Assembly: GCA_021811275.1 (NCBI GenBank)
Contig: JAJZPI010000002.1
Location: 1-64,000, forward strand
Direction of reading: 5' to 3'
Length of the DNA stretch: 64,000 bases
DNA from: Deltaproteobacteria bacterium
GTDB lineage: Bacteria; Desulfobacterota; Desulfarculia; Desulfarculales; Desulfarculaceae
The translations under genes and the position numbers were made by a program. Numbering within the stretch: position 1 is the first letter of the stretch; each line of letters begins with the position of its first letter. Below the pieces are notes generated by a model that saw only the letters and a list, made by a program, of their open reading frames with translations, made no database searches and had not been told where the DNA came from. This document shows positions 38,765 through 48,656 of this stretch, piece after piece.

Positions 38765-39808
38765 TTAGAAGCGGAGGGTGATCGAGCCGGCGGGCCCCAC
38801 CCCGGCGCGGCCGATTACCGCCGCGGCCAGCCCGCGCTCCTTGAGCAGGGCCAGGGCCCGCTCCAGGCAGGGCTCGTCCAGGCCCATCAGCAGGCCGCCG
38901 GAGGTTTGGGCGTCGGCCAGCAGGTCGTAAAGCACGGGGTCGGGGCTGCCCTCGATGAGAACGGAGCGTTCGCAGAAGGCGCGGTTGGCGTGGGAGCCCA
39001 CGGGGACCAGGCCCAGGGATGCCATCTCGCGGGCTTCCTTGAGGATGGGCACTTGGCCGGCGATGATCTCCAGGCCCAGTCCGGAGGCTTGGGCCAGCTC
39101 CAGGGCGTGGCCCAACAGGCCGAAGCCAGTGATGTCGGTGGCCCCGCGGACTCCGCACATGGCCATGACCTCGGCCCCGCCGGCGTTGAGCTGGCCCATG
39201 ACCTCCACGGCCTCGGCCACGGCCGCCGGGCTGGCCAGGCGGGCCTTCAAGGCTGTGGCCACCACCCCGGTGCCCAGGGGTTTGGTGAGCACCAGAACCT
39301 GCCCGGGCTTGAGCCCGGCGTTGGTCACCACCTTGGCGGGGTGCACCACCCCGGTCACGGACAGGCCGTACTTCAGTTCGGGGTCTTCCACGGAATGGCC
39401 GCCGGCCAGACAGGCCCCGGCCTCGTGTACCTTGTCCAGCCCGCCTTTCAGGATGTCGCGGAAAATCTCGGGGGGCATTTCCTTGACCGGAAAACAGCAT
39501 ACGTTCATGGCGGTGAGGGGCCGGCCGCCCATGGCATAGACGTCGGAGAGGGAGTTGGCGGCGGCGATTTGGCCGAAGAGATAGGGATCGTTGACGATGG
39601 GAGTGAAAAAATCGACGGTGAGGATCAGGGCCAGCTCGTCGGTGAGCTTGTAGACCCCCGCGTCGTCGGCCGTGCCCGCGCCCACCAACAGGCGCGGATC
39701 GGTCTCGGCGGGCAGGCCCGATAGGATGTTGGCCAGGTCGCCCGGACCTATCTTGGCCGCTCAACCGGCGGCGCGGGCCTTTTCGGCCAGCTTGTAGTCG
39801 TCGTTCAA
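38765..39808 (-). CDS. selD: Selenide, water dikinase SelD, selenocysteine-containing (TGA at 39761-39763)
   Basis: TTG start 39808 with upstream GGGAG; reads MNDDYKLAEKARAAG-U-AAKIGPGDLANILSGLPAETDPRLLVGAGTADDAGVYKL in frame with ORF 38765..39688; GHSVEDPELKYGLSVTGVVHP matches SelD. Confidence 0.9.
39735..39749 (-). promoter_or_regulatory. Candidate bacterial SECIS stem-loop of selD
   Basis: AGGUC-CGGGC-GACCU, stem starting 11 nt after the UGA, G-rich apical loop. Confidence 0.6.
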
Positions 39809-39865
39809 GGTAGTGCTCCCGGTGTTGGCGCGGGGCGGCCGGACCGGCCGCCCCGCCTACTAATT

Positions 39866-40759
39866 CTACTCCCCCTGCTCGGCCAGGCACAGGGCCAGGA
39901 AGGCCTGGGCGGCGGGGGAATGGGTGCGGCGGCGGCGGGTGACCAGGTGGAATTGGCGGGTGATGTCCAGCCCCTCCACCTCCAGGAGCACCACCCGGCC
40001 GGAGGCCAGGTCGTCCTCCACGGCCCGGCGGCTCAAGAGCCCCACGCCCACCTGGGCGCGCACGGCCATGAGCACGGCCACGGTGGAGCCCATCTGGGCG
40101 GCCACCTCCAGGTCCTTAAGCTCCAGACCGGCCTTGCGCAGGGCCTTGGCCAGGGCCTGGCGGGTGCCGCTGCCCGGCTCGCGCAGGATGACGGGGGTGT
40201 GGGTCAGCTCGGTCAGGGTCAGTCTGCGCCCGGCGAGGGGATGGCCGGGCCAGGCCGCCAGGACCACCTGGTCGTCCATCATGGGGGTGAAGGCCAGGCG
40301 CTCGTCGTCGATGGCCGCCCCCACCATGCCCACCTCCAGCTCGCCCTTGAGCACCTTCTCGGTGATCTCGCTGGTGTCGCCGATGGTGAGGGTGACCTGC
40401 ACCTCCGGGTGCAGCAGGCGGTAGCGGCCTATGATCTCGGGCAGGACGTACTGGCCGGGGTGGGTGGAGCCGCCCAGGAGCAGCTCTCCGCGCAGGCGGC
40501 CCAGGTAGGCGTCCACGGCGCGCTGGGCCTGCTCGACCATCTCCAGAATCTGCTTGGCGTGGGCGATGAGAACCTCGGCGGCGCGGGTGGGGATGATCTC
40601 CCGTCCCAGACGGTCGAAGAGGTTGACCCCCAGCTCGGTCTCCAGGCTCTTGATGTGGCCGCTCACCGTGGGCTGGCTGAGAAGCACCTCCTCGGCGGCG
40701 CGGGAGAAAGACCTGCACTCGTAAACCTTTGTGAAAACTTGTAATCGTCTAAGGTCCAT
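39866..40759 (-). CDS. LysR family regulator (selenium-metabolism-associated type)
   Basis: MDLRRLQVFTKVYECRSFSRAAEEVLLSQPTVSGHIKSLETELG HTH; adjacent to selD. Confidence 0.88.
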   Translation of the reverse strand: MDLRRLQVFTKVYECRSFSRAAEEVLLSQPTVSGHIKSLETELGVNLFDRLGREIIPTRAAEVLIAHAKQILEMVEQAQRAVDAYLGRLRGELLLGGSTHPGQYVLPEIIGRYRLLHPEVQVTLTIGDTSEITEKVLKGELEVGMVGAAIDDERLAFTPMMDDQVVLAAWPGHPLAGRRLTLTELTHTPVILREPGSGTRQALAKALRKAGLELKDLEVAAQMGSTVAVLMAVRAQVGVGLLSRRAVEDDLASGRVVLLEVEGLDITRQFHLVTRRRRTHSPAAQAFLALCLAEQGE

Positions 40760-40839
40760 GCTCGTCCTCGCGCAAAGTGGGGAGGGGTGGAGGCCAAAAA
40801 GACCAAAAATTATTAGGCATATGGATTATTTCACTTTCA

Positions 40840-40868
40840 TATATAGTCAATATCTATATTTATGTCAA
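40840..40868 (-). promoter_or_regulatory. Sigma70-like promoter upstream of the LysR gene
   Basis: Minus strand TTGACA - 17 nt - TATATA in an AT-rich island. Confidence 0.6.
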
Positions 40869-40925
40869 TCGTCTGGCGAGACGTTTTTGGCGTTTCCTGG
40901 CTTTTACTGGAGACGCTGTGGGGGA

Positions 40926-41311
40926 GGGAGCGAAGCCGGCCTGTAAGCCGAGTTCTGTTCCGGGCCTGATGGCCCGGCGATGGTCATTCCTCTAGGACGC
41001 CGGTTGCCCGGCGTCTCCAGCGACCTACCCGGAGGCTTCGGACGGGCCGCCCTCAAACGCCTCCCTATTTGGTCTTGCACCGGATGGGGTTTGCCTAGCC
41101 CCGGGCGTCGCCGCCCGGACTGGTGAGCTCTTACCTCACCGTTTCACCCTTACCGCCTCCCCGGGGGGAAACGGCGGTCTGCTTTCTGTGGCGCTTTCCG
41201 TGGGGTCGCCCCCCCTGGCCGTTAGCCAGCATCCCGCCCTCTGGTGCTCGGACTTTCCTCCCGCCCCCCTCTGGGAAGGGGGCCGGCGACCATCCGGCCG
41301 ACTTCGCTCCC
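40926..41311 (-). ncRNA. rnpB: RNase P RNA (class A)
   Basis: 5' GGGAGCGAAGTCGGCCGGATGGTCGCCGGCC..., 3' ACAGAACTCGGCTTACAGGCCGGCTTCGCTCCC; P1 pairing GGGAGCGAAG/CTTCGCTCCC. Confidence 0.95.
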
Positions 41312-41317
41312 GTGTAC

Positions 41318-41323
41318 ATTATA
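41318..41323 (-). promoter_or_regulatory. rnpB -10 box (TATAAT)
   Basis: Perfect TATAAT 6 nt upstream of the inferred 5' end; no clear -35. Confidence 0.55.
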
Positions 41324-41479
41324 AGGCATGGGACAACCTGCCGCAGGCGGGCGGGCGCCGCCCGCCCTGGGTCTGGGTTTTTTTGTATTCGCCGCTACGG
41401 GCCCTCAACGGGAGCCCGCGAGGCCCGGGCGGGCGCGAGCGCTTTCGACCCGCTTCGGCAGCCCGGGAGCCGGGCCGCC

Positions 41480-42109
41480 TCAGCCCTCGTCCATGGCCTG
41501 GTTGGCAAGCTCGTCGGCCAGGGCGTTTTGGGCGCGGGGCACGTGGACCAGGCGGGCGCGCTCGAAGCGGGCCAACAGGGCGCGGGCCTCCTCATAGAGC
41601 GGCAGCAGGTGGGGTGCCCTGACCTTGTACTGGCCGTTCAGCTGGCGCACCAAAAGCTCGCTGTCCAGGCGCACCTCCAAGCGGCGCACGCCCAGGCGCA
41701 AGGCCTCTTCAAGGCCCATGAGCAGGCCATGGTACTCCGCCACGTTGTTGGTGGTCTGGCCCAGGTAGCGCTTGAGCAGGGCGACCTCGCCGCCCTGGGG
41801 GTCCAGGAGAACCGCGCCGGCCCCGGCGGGGCCGGGGTTGCCCCGCGAGCCGCCATCGGCGTGCAGGATGTGGGGGCCCGGTTCTTGCCCCGGAGCCCGC
41901 GGCGGGGCCGGGGAAGGGGCCGGAGGGCTGAAGGGCAGCTTGGCAGGGACCGAGCCCATGGCCTGGCCGGCCCGCTCCAGACAGCGGGCCAATTCCCCGG
42001 CGTCCACCCCCAACTCCTCGGGCTGGGGCAGCCGGCCCCGGACGGTCAGGCCCTCGGCCAGCCGCGCCAGCCAGCCGGGGCAGGGATCCCCGCCGGGCCG
42101 GCGGCTCAC
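41480..42109 (-). CDS. Ribonuclease HI family protein with N-terminal extension
   Basis: [71 protein letters not shown]. Confidence 0.9.
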   Translation of the reverse strand: MSRRPGGDPCPGWLARLAEGLTVRGRLPQPEELGVDAGELARCLERAGQAMGSVPAKLPFSPPAPSPAPPRAPGQEPGPHILHADGGSRGNPGPAGAGAVLLDPQGGEVALLKRYLGQTTNNVAEYHGLLMGLEEALRLGVRRLEVRLDSELLVRQLNGQYKVRAPHLLPLYEEARALLARFERARLVHVPRAQNALADELANQAMDEG

Positions 42110-42834
42110 TTCAGGTCGGCCAGCGGCTCGGCGTCGGCCCAGTAGAGCAGGCGCTTGCAGGACTGGCAGGCCATGATCTTGTCCAGCCGTTGCAGCTCGT
42201 TGAACTGCTGGGGCGGGATGTCCATGTGGCAGGCCAGGCAGGTGCCGTTGGAGACCGGGGCCAGGGCCACGCCCTGCTTGCGTTTGCGGATGAAGTCGTA
42301 CTCCTTGAGCAGGGTCTCCTCCACCACCTTGGCCAGTTCCTGGCGCTCGCTGTCCAGCGCGCTCACCAGCTTGCCCACCTCCTGGGCGCGCCGGGAAAGC
42401 TCCTGACGCTGGGCCTCCACCTTGGCGCTGGCCACCGCGTGCTGCTCGCTGATGCTCTTGACCTGGCGTTGCAGGGCCTCGTGGCGCTCCATCAGCTCCA
42501 ACAGCAGGTCCTCGCTGCCCTTGACGCTGTCGCGGGCCTCCTCGATCTCGGCGGTGGCCGCCTTGTACTCGCGCTGGGTCTTGGCCCCCATGAGGCGGCT
42601 CTCGGCCTTGCGCATGCGCTGGCGCACGGCCTCCACGCTGGCCTCCAGCTCGCGACGCTGGGCGGCAACCTGCTCCAGGTCGGCGCTGGCCGCGGCCAGG
42701 GCCTGGCCCAGGCGGTCCTCATCCAGGCTTAGCTCGGCCAGGCGCAGGGGTATGGTCTCCTGCTCCTGCGTCAGCCCGAAAAGAGTTTTGTCCACCGCCT
42801 GTAGCTTGATGAGAAACCTGATCTGTTCCAGCAC
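42106..42834 (-). CDS. C4-type zinc-ribbon coiled-coil protein (DUF164-like)
   Basis: N-terminal coiled coil, CLACHMDIPPQQFNEL...CQSCKRLLYW; GTG start with AAGGAGG SD. Confidence 0.88.
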   Translation of the reverse strand: MLEQIRFLIKLQAVDKTLFGLTQEQETIPLRLAELSLDEDRLGQALAAASADLEQVAAQRRELEASVEAVRQRMRKAESRLMGAKTQREYKAATAEIEEARDSVKGSEDLLLELMERHEALQRQVKSISEQHAVASAKVEAQRQELSRRAQEVGKLVSALDSERQELAKVVEETLLKEYDFIRKRKQGVALAPVSNGTCLACHMDIPPQQFNELQRLDKIMACQSCKRLLYWADAEPLADLK

Positions 42835-42835
42835 C

Positions 42836-43981
42836 TCAATCCTCCTTGCCAACTGCCACCGCGCGCCAGGGGCGCGCGCTTTCTATACAAGGGGTCACCT
42901 GGGCGTCGAGGCCGGCCCGAGTCAGGGCAGAGGCCAGACGCTCGGCCCAGGGGCCGACCATGACGTTCTCGGTTTCAAAGTGTCCCAGGGTCAGAAGACA
43001 AATGCCCAGGTCAAGAGCTTCTTGGGCGGCGTGGTGGCGGGCCTCGCCGGTCACCAGCACCTGGGCCCCGGCCGCCGCCGCCTCGCCGAGCATCTCTCCG
43101 CCTGCGCCGCTCACCACCGCCACCCGCGCCACCATCTCCGGCAGCAACCCGGCCATGGCCGGGGCCGCCGAGCCCAGCTCCCGCGCGGCCCTGGCGGCAA
43201 AGGCCGCGCCGGGTTCCGGGCGGGCCAGCCGCCCCACCCGGCCCAGGCCGAAGCCGGCCGGCGGGTTGCGCAAGGGGTAGAGGTCGGCCGCCGGCTGCTC
43301 GTAGGGGTGGGCCGCGGCCAGGGCGGCCAGGACCCGTTCGGCCCGGGCCAGCGGAGCCACGGTTTCCAGGCGGATCTCCGCCACGCGCTCGCGTCGGCCC
43401 GGCCGGCCCAGGAAGGGCCGGCCGTCCTCCGGGGCCAGGAAGCTGCCCTGGCCGGGGGACTCGAAGGCGCATTCGCGGTAGGCGCCGATGCGTCCGGCTC
43501 CGGCCGCGAAGAGGGCCTGGGCCACGGCCTCGGCGTGGTCGGCTGGCACAAAGGTCGTGAGCTTGGCCAGGCCGTCCGCCCCTGCCGGAACCAGGGGCTT
43601 GAGTTCCGTGAGCCCCAGCCGCGCCGCCAGGGCGTCGTTCACCCCGCCGGGGGCGGAGTCCAGGTTGGTGTGGGCGGCGAAGATGGCCAGATCGGCGGCG
43701 GCGGCTTGGATGAGGCGGTTGGCGTGGAGGCGGTCGGAGCGAAGGTCGGTCAGGGGTTTGAAGATCGGGGGGTGGTGCAGGAGGAGCATCTGTTGGCCCT
43801 GTTTCAGGGCGGTGGCCAGCAGGTGATCGCTCAGCTCCAGGGCCACCATCACCCGCCTGGCCTGGCCGCCGGGGTGGCCGCAGGCCAGGCCCACCCGGTC
43901 CCAGGACTCGGCGGTCCAGGCCGGGGCCCAGTCCTCCATTATGTCCATGACGTCCTTGACCTGGGCCGGGCGCATGGCCAT
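42836..43981 (-). CDS. Nif3-like dinuclear metal centre hexameric protein
   Basis: VGLACGHPGGQARRVMVALELSDHLL, LLLHHPPIFKPL, AAHTNLDSAPGGVNDALA, VTGEARHHAAQEALDLGICLLTLGHFETEN. Confidence 0.9.
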   Translation of the reverse strand: MAMRPAQVKDVMDIMEDWAPAWTAESWDRVGLACGHPGGQARRVMVALELSDHLLATALKQGQQMLLLHHPPIFKPLTDLRSDRLHANRLIQAAAADLAIFAAHTNLDSAPGGVNDALAARLGLTELKPLVPAGADGLAKLTTFVPADHAEAVAQALFAAGAGRIGAYRECAFESPGQGSFLAPEDGRPFLGRPGRRERVAEIRLETVAPLARAERVLAALAAAHPYEQPAADLYPLRNPPAGFGLGRVGRLARPEPGAAFAARAARELGSAAPAMAGLLPEMVARVAVVSGAGGEMLGEAAAAGAQVLVTGEARHHAAQEALDLGICLLTLGHFETENVMVGPWAERLASALTRAGLDAQVTPCIESARPWRAVAVGKED

Positions 43982-44102
43982 GTGGGTCAAATTAAGCCGG
44001 CGCCCCGTTGTGGGGGGCGCCGCGGGAAATGGGCGTTGGGACGTTGTTTCATTGCCTGCACCTGCCGGACGCCCCGGTCGGAGGCGGCCACGCATGCTTG
44101 AA

Positions 44103-44178
44103 TGGTGGGCCCACCTGGTCTCGAACCAGGGACGATCCGGTTATGAGCCGGAGGCTCTACCAGCTGAGCTATGGGCCC
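44103..44178 (-). tRNA. tRNA with CAU anticodon (elongator Met or Ile2)
   Basis: GGGCCCATAGCTCAGCTGGTAGAGCCTCCGGCTCATAACCGGATCGTCCCTGGTTCGAGACCAGGTGGGCCCACCA. Confidence 0.95.
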
Positions 44179-44407
44179 AGGATAATCAAGAATATGTATT
44201 ATGGCCGGGGGTTGGGGGGCTGTCAAGGGAGGGGACGAAATGAGCCGTCACGGATCGTTCCGATTCGCGCCTCGCCGACAGCGCCCGACCCGTCTTGGCC
44301 GGCGCGGCACGCGCCCGACCCGAAGTCCGAGCTTCACCGGGAGCGCGCCAAGCTCGCCCATGGAGGCCCTCGTCGACCCGCCTTGGCCGGCGCGGCACGC
44401 GCCCGGG

Positions 44408-44938
44408 CTACCATTTTTCCTTTCCCGCGCCCCAGCGGGGTCCCTTCCAGCGGGTGGTGCTGGTCGAACCCAGCACCCGGCCTTCGGCGTCGAGATAGAA
44501 GATGTCGTCGAAGGTGACCGGGCCGTACATGGGGTCGCGCAGGCGGTAGACGTGGCGGATGGCCTGGGCGTAGGGCCCGTCCTGGAACTTGACCGGCTTG
44601 CTCCAGTTGACGCTCTGGTAGGAGCCGGGGTCGATGGCATTGTCCTTGATGAATTTCTCCACCTCGGACTTGACGTTGACCGCCTGGGCGCGGGCGGCGG
44701 GGGTGAGGGCTAGGCTGGCGGCAAGGGCCAGGAGGGTAAGGGAGAGCAGGAGCCCGGCGCGCCTCGGAGAAGACGGGGATGCTGTCTTCGTGGTGGGGTT
44801 TATCCCCGCCCTCTCGCCTTGGCGCGCAAAAAAAGGACGGGCGGGGGAAAACCCCGCCCCTGCGAAGATGGCCGTGAAGCAGGCCGCAGATTCGGCCAAG
44901 GACCCGGCTCCGACCACTGCCGGCGGCGCTGGCCCCAC
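44408..44938 (-). CDS. Hypothetical secreted protein; true start likely well downstream of the ORF-track start
   Basis: Signal-peptide-like [24 protein letters not shown] then [28 protein letters not shown]-terminal ORF segment overlaps a terminator hairpin. Confidence 0.6.
   Translation of the reverse strand: MGPAPPAVVGAGSLAESAACFTAIFAGAGFSPARPFFARQGERAGINPTTKTASPSSPRRAGLLLSLTLLALAASLALTPAARAQAVNVKSEVEKFIKDNAIDPGSYQSVNWSKPVKFQDGPYAQAIRHVYRLRDPMYGPVTFDDIFYLDAEGRVLGSTSTTRWKGPRWGAGKEKW
44825..44861 (-). terminator. Rho-independent terminator downstream of rpoD
   Basis: Minus strand GGGCGGGG-ttttc-CCCCGCCC-GTCC-TTTTTTT. Confidence 0.75.
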
Positions 44939-44944
44939 CGCCCC

Positions 44945-46729
<1,785 letters not shown>

Positions 46730-46732
46730 GTC

Positions 46733-48574
46733 CTAGTCCTTTGCGGCGTTAAGGGAGGAAAGCCTTTGCCTCAATTCCTTGCGCTTGGCCTGGAGGCCGG
46801 CGAGCCGGTCAAAATCGCCCTGGGCCTCGGCGGCGGCGATGGCGTCCTTGATGGCGGCCTGCTCCTGGCGGAGCAGGCCGCGGTGGATCTGGCGCAGGAG
46901 GTCCAGGGCCATGGAGCGGGCCTTGGCCGGGTCCACCTGAGGGGATCGCTGGGCCAGGTCGGCCACCAGGGAGGCCAGGGACTGGTCGTCCAGCTCCAGG
47001 GCCACGGCGTCGGGGGTGGGCTCCACGGACCGGGCGATCAGGGAGGCCATGGCCCGGGCCACCTCGTTCAGGCCGGAGTCGTCCAGGCCGGAATCGTCCT
47101 CGGGCGAGCCCCCTCCCAAGGCTCCGCCCTCCAGGAGCACCCGGGCCGCCTCGGGCGAGGCCAGAGCCAGTTCCATGGCGACGCGACGGTTGCTCTGCGC
47201 CCGGCAGGCCCGGCCGGAGACGGCGGGGGCGGCGATCTGGCGCGCGCCGGCCAGGGGCAGGCCCAGCTGGGCGGCCACCACCCGGGCGTCGAGCTTCAAG
47301 GCTCCGGCCACCTGGTCCAAATAGCCCGCCCGGGTCACCGGGTCCTTGATCTGCTGGAGAACCTCGCCACAGGCGGACACGATCCTGCTGCGTCCCTCGG
47401 GGGAGGTGCGGTCGCCCTGGCCGATTACGCGGTCCAGCACCATCTCGATCAGGGGCCGGGCCTTGGCCAGGGCCTTCTCGAAGGCGTCCGCGCCCTGCTC
47501 ACGCAGGAAGCTGTCGGGGTCGTGGCCGCCAGGCAGGGTGAGCACCCGGGCGGAGAGGCCCTCGCCCAGGAAGACCGGCAGGGCCCGCTGGGCGGCCTTG
47601 ATGCCGGCGGCATCGCCGTCGAAGACCAGCACCAGGTCGGCGGCCTGGCCCTTCAAGGTGCGCGCCTGCTGGGGGGTGAGCGCGGTGCCCATGGGCGCCA
47701 CCGTCTCGCCGAAGCCATGCGCGGCCAGGGTGATCACGTCGAAGTAGCCCTCCACCACCAAGGCCCGGTCCTTGCGGCGCATGTGGTTCCGGGCCTGATC
47801 CAGGTTGTAGAGAGAGCGCGACTTGTGAAAGACCGGGGATTCGGGGCCGTTCAGGTACTTGGGTTCATCGTCGCCCAGCACCCGGCCCCCGAAGCTCACC
47901 ACCCGGCCGCCCGCGTCGCGGATGGGGAACATTACACGGCCGCGAAAGCGGTCGTAGCAGCCCGAGCCCGTGCTCGATCCCGCGCCCTTGTCGCGCCGGA
48001 CCAGGAGTCCGGCCTGCACGGCCAAGTCCTCGGGCACCTTCTGGCCTGCCAAGAAGCGCCCCAGGCCCTCCCACTCGGCCGGGGCCCAGCCCAATCCGAA
48101 GGAGGCCACCACCTCGGGTGCGAGACCGCGCCGGCCGTCGAGGTAGTCCCGGGCAGAAAGGCCGGCGGGCAACTCCAGTTGCCGGCTAAAAAATGTACCA
48201 GCCAATTGAAGCACTTGCAACAGGCGGTCATTGACCTCCTGGCGCCGGCGCTCCTCGGGGTCCTGGCGGGGGGCGGGCAGGGGAACCCCGCAGCGGGCGG
48301 CCAGCTCGCGCACCGCCTCGGGGAAGGAGAGGTTCAGGTCGCGCATGACGAAGTTGAAGACGCTGCCGCCCTCGCCGCAGCCGAAGCAGTGCCAGGTGCC
48401 CTTTTCGCGGTCCACCTTCAGACTGGGGCTGGAATCGCCGTGAAATGGGCACAGCCCCCAGAAATCCTTGCCCTTCTTGTCCAGGCGGATGCGCGAGCCC
48501 ACCACCTCCACGATGTCGGCGGCCAGCCTCACCTCATCGATCTTCTCCGCCGGTATGCGCTCGCCCTGGCTCAT
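46733..48574 (-). CDS. dnaG: DNA primase DnaG
   Basis: Zn finger LCPFHGDSSPSLKVDREKGTWHCFGCGEGGSVFNFVM; TOPRIM LVVEGYFDVITLA, LVFDGDAAGIKAA. Confidence 0.98.
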   Translation of the reverse strand: MSQGERIPAEKIDEVRLAADIVEVVGSRIRLDKKGKDFWGLCPFHGDSSPSLKVDREKGTWHCFGCGEGGSVFNFVMRDLNLSFPEAVRELAARCGVPLPAPRQDPEERRRQEVNDRLLQVLQLAGTFFSRQLELPAGLSARDYLDGRRGLAPEVVASFGLGWAPAEWEGLGRFLAGQKVPEDLAVQAGLLVRRDKGAGSSTGSGCYDRFRGRVMFPIRDAGGRVVSFGGRVLGDDEPKYLNGPESPVFHKSRSLYNLDQARNHMRRKDRALVVEGYFDVITLAAHGFGETVAPMGTALTPQQARTLKGQAADLVLVFDGDAAGIKAAQRALPVFLGEGLSARVLTLPGGHDPDSFLREQGADAFEKALAKARPLIEMVLDRVIGQGDRTSPEGRSRIVSACGEVLQQIKDPVTRAGYLDQVAGALKLDARVVAAQLGLPLAGARQIAAPAVSGRACRAQSNRRVAMELALASPEAARVLLEGGALGGGSPEDDSGLDDSGLNEVARAMASLIARSVEPTPDAVALELDDQSLASLVADLAQRSPQVDPAKARSMALDLLRQIHRGLLRQEQAAIKDAIAAAEAQGDFDRLAGLQAKRKELRQRLSSLNAAKD

Positions 48575-48656
48575 GCAGCTCCCGCGATTTCGGGAGGGCG
48601 GGGATAAGCCCCGCCCCTACGTCAAAAGGAAGAAGACAGCCCTAAAAGGAAGCTCC

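Noticed and set aside
38765-39808. selD as a pseudogene or frameshift because of the internal TGA
   Set aside because: Reading frame, family alignment, RBS and bSECIS-like hairpin all support Sec recoding at the known catalytic position.
40869-40888. CGTCTggcgAGACG-TTTTT terminator on the plus strand between lysR and rnpB
   Set aside because: Oriented against the known genes, with no plus-strand transcript to terminate; short stem, probably coincidental.
44103-44178. Initiator tRNA-fMet
   Set aside because: Has a paired G1-C72 and lacks initiator features; elongator Met versus Ile2 (lysidine) cannot be resolved by eye.
44408-44938. Full-length ORF-track start of the secreted hypothetical protein
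   Set aside because: The first part runs through the rpoD terminator hairpin and T-run; the true start must be closer to the signal peptide.
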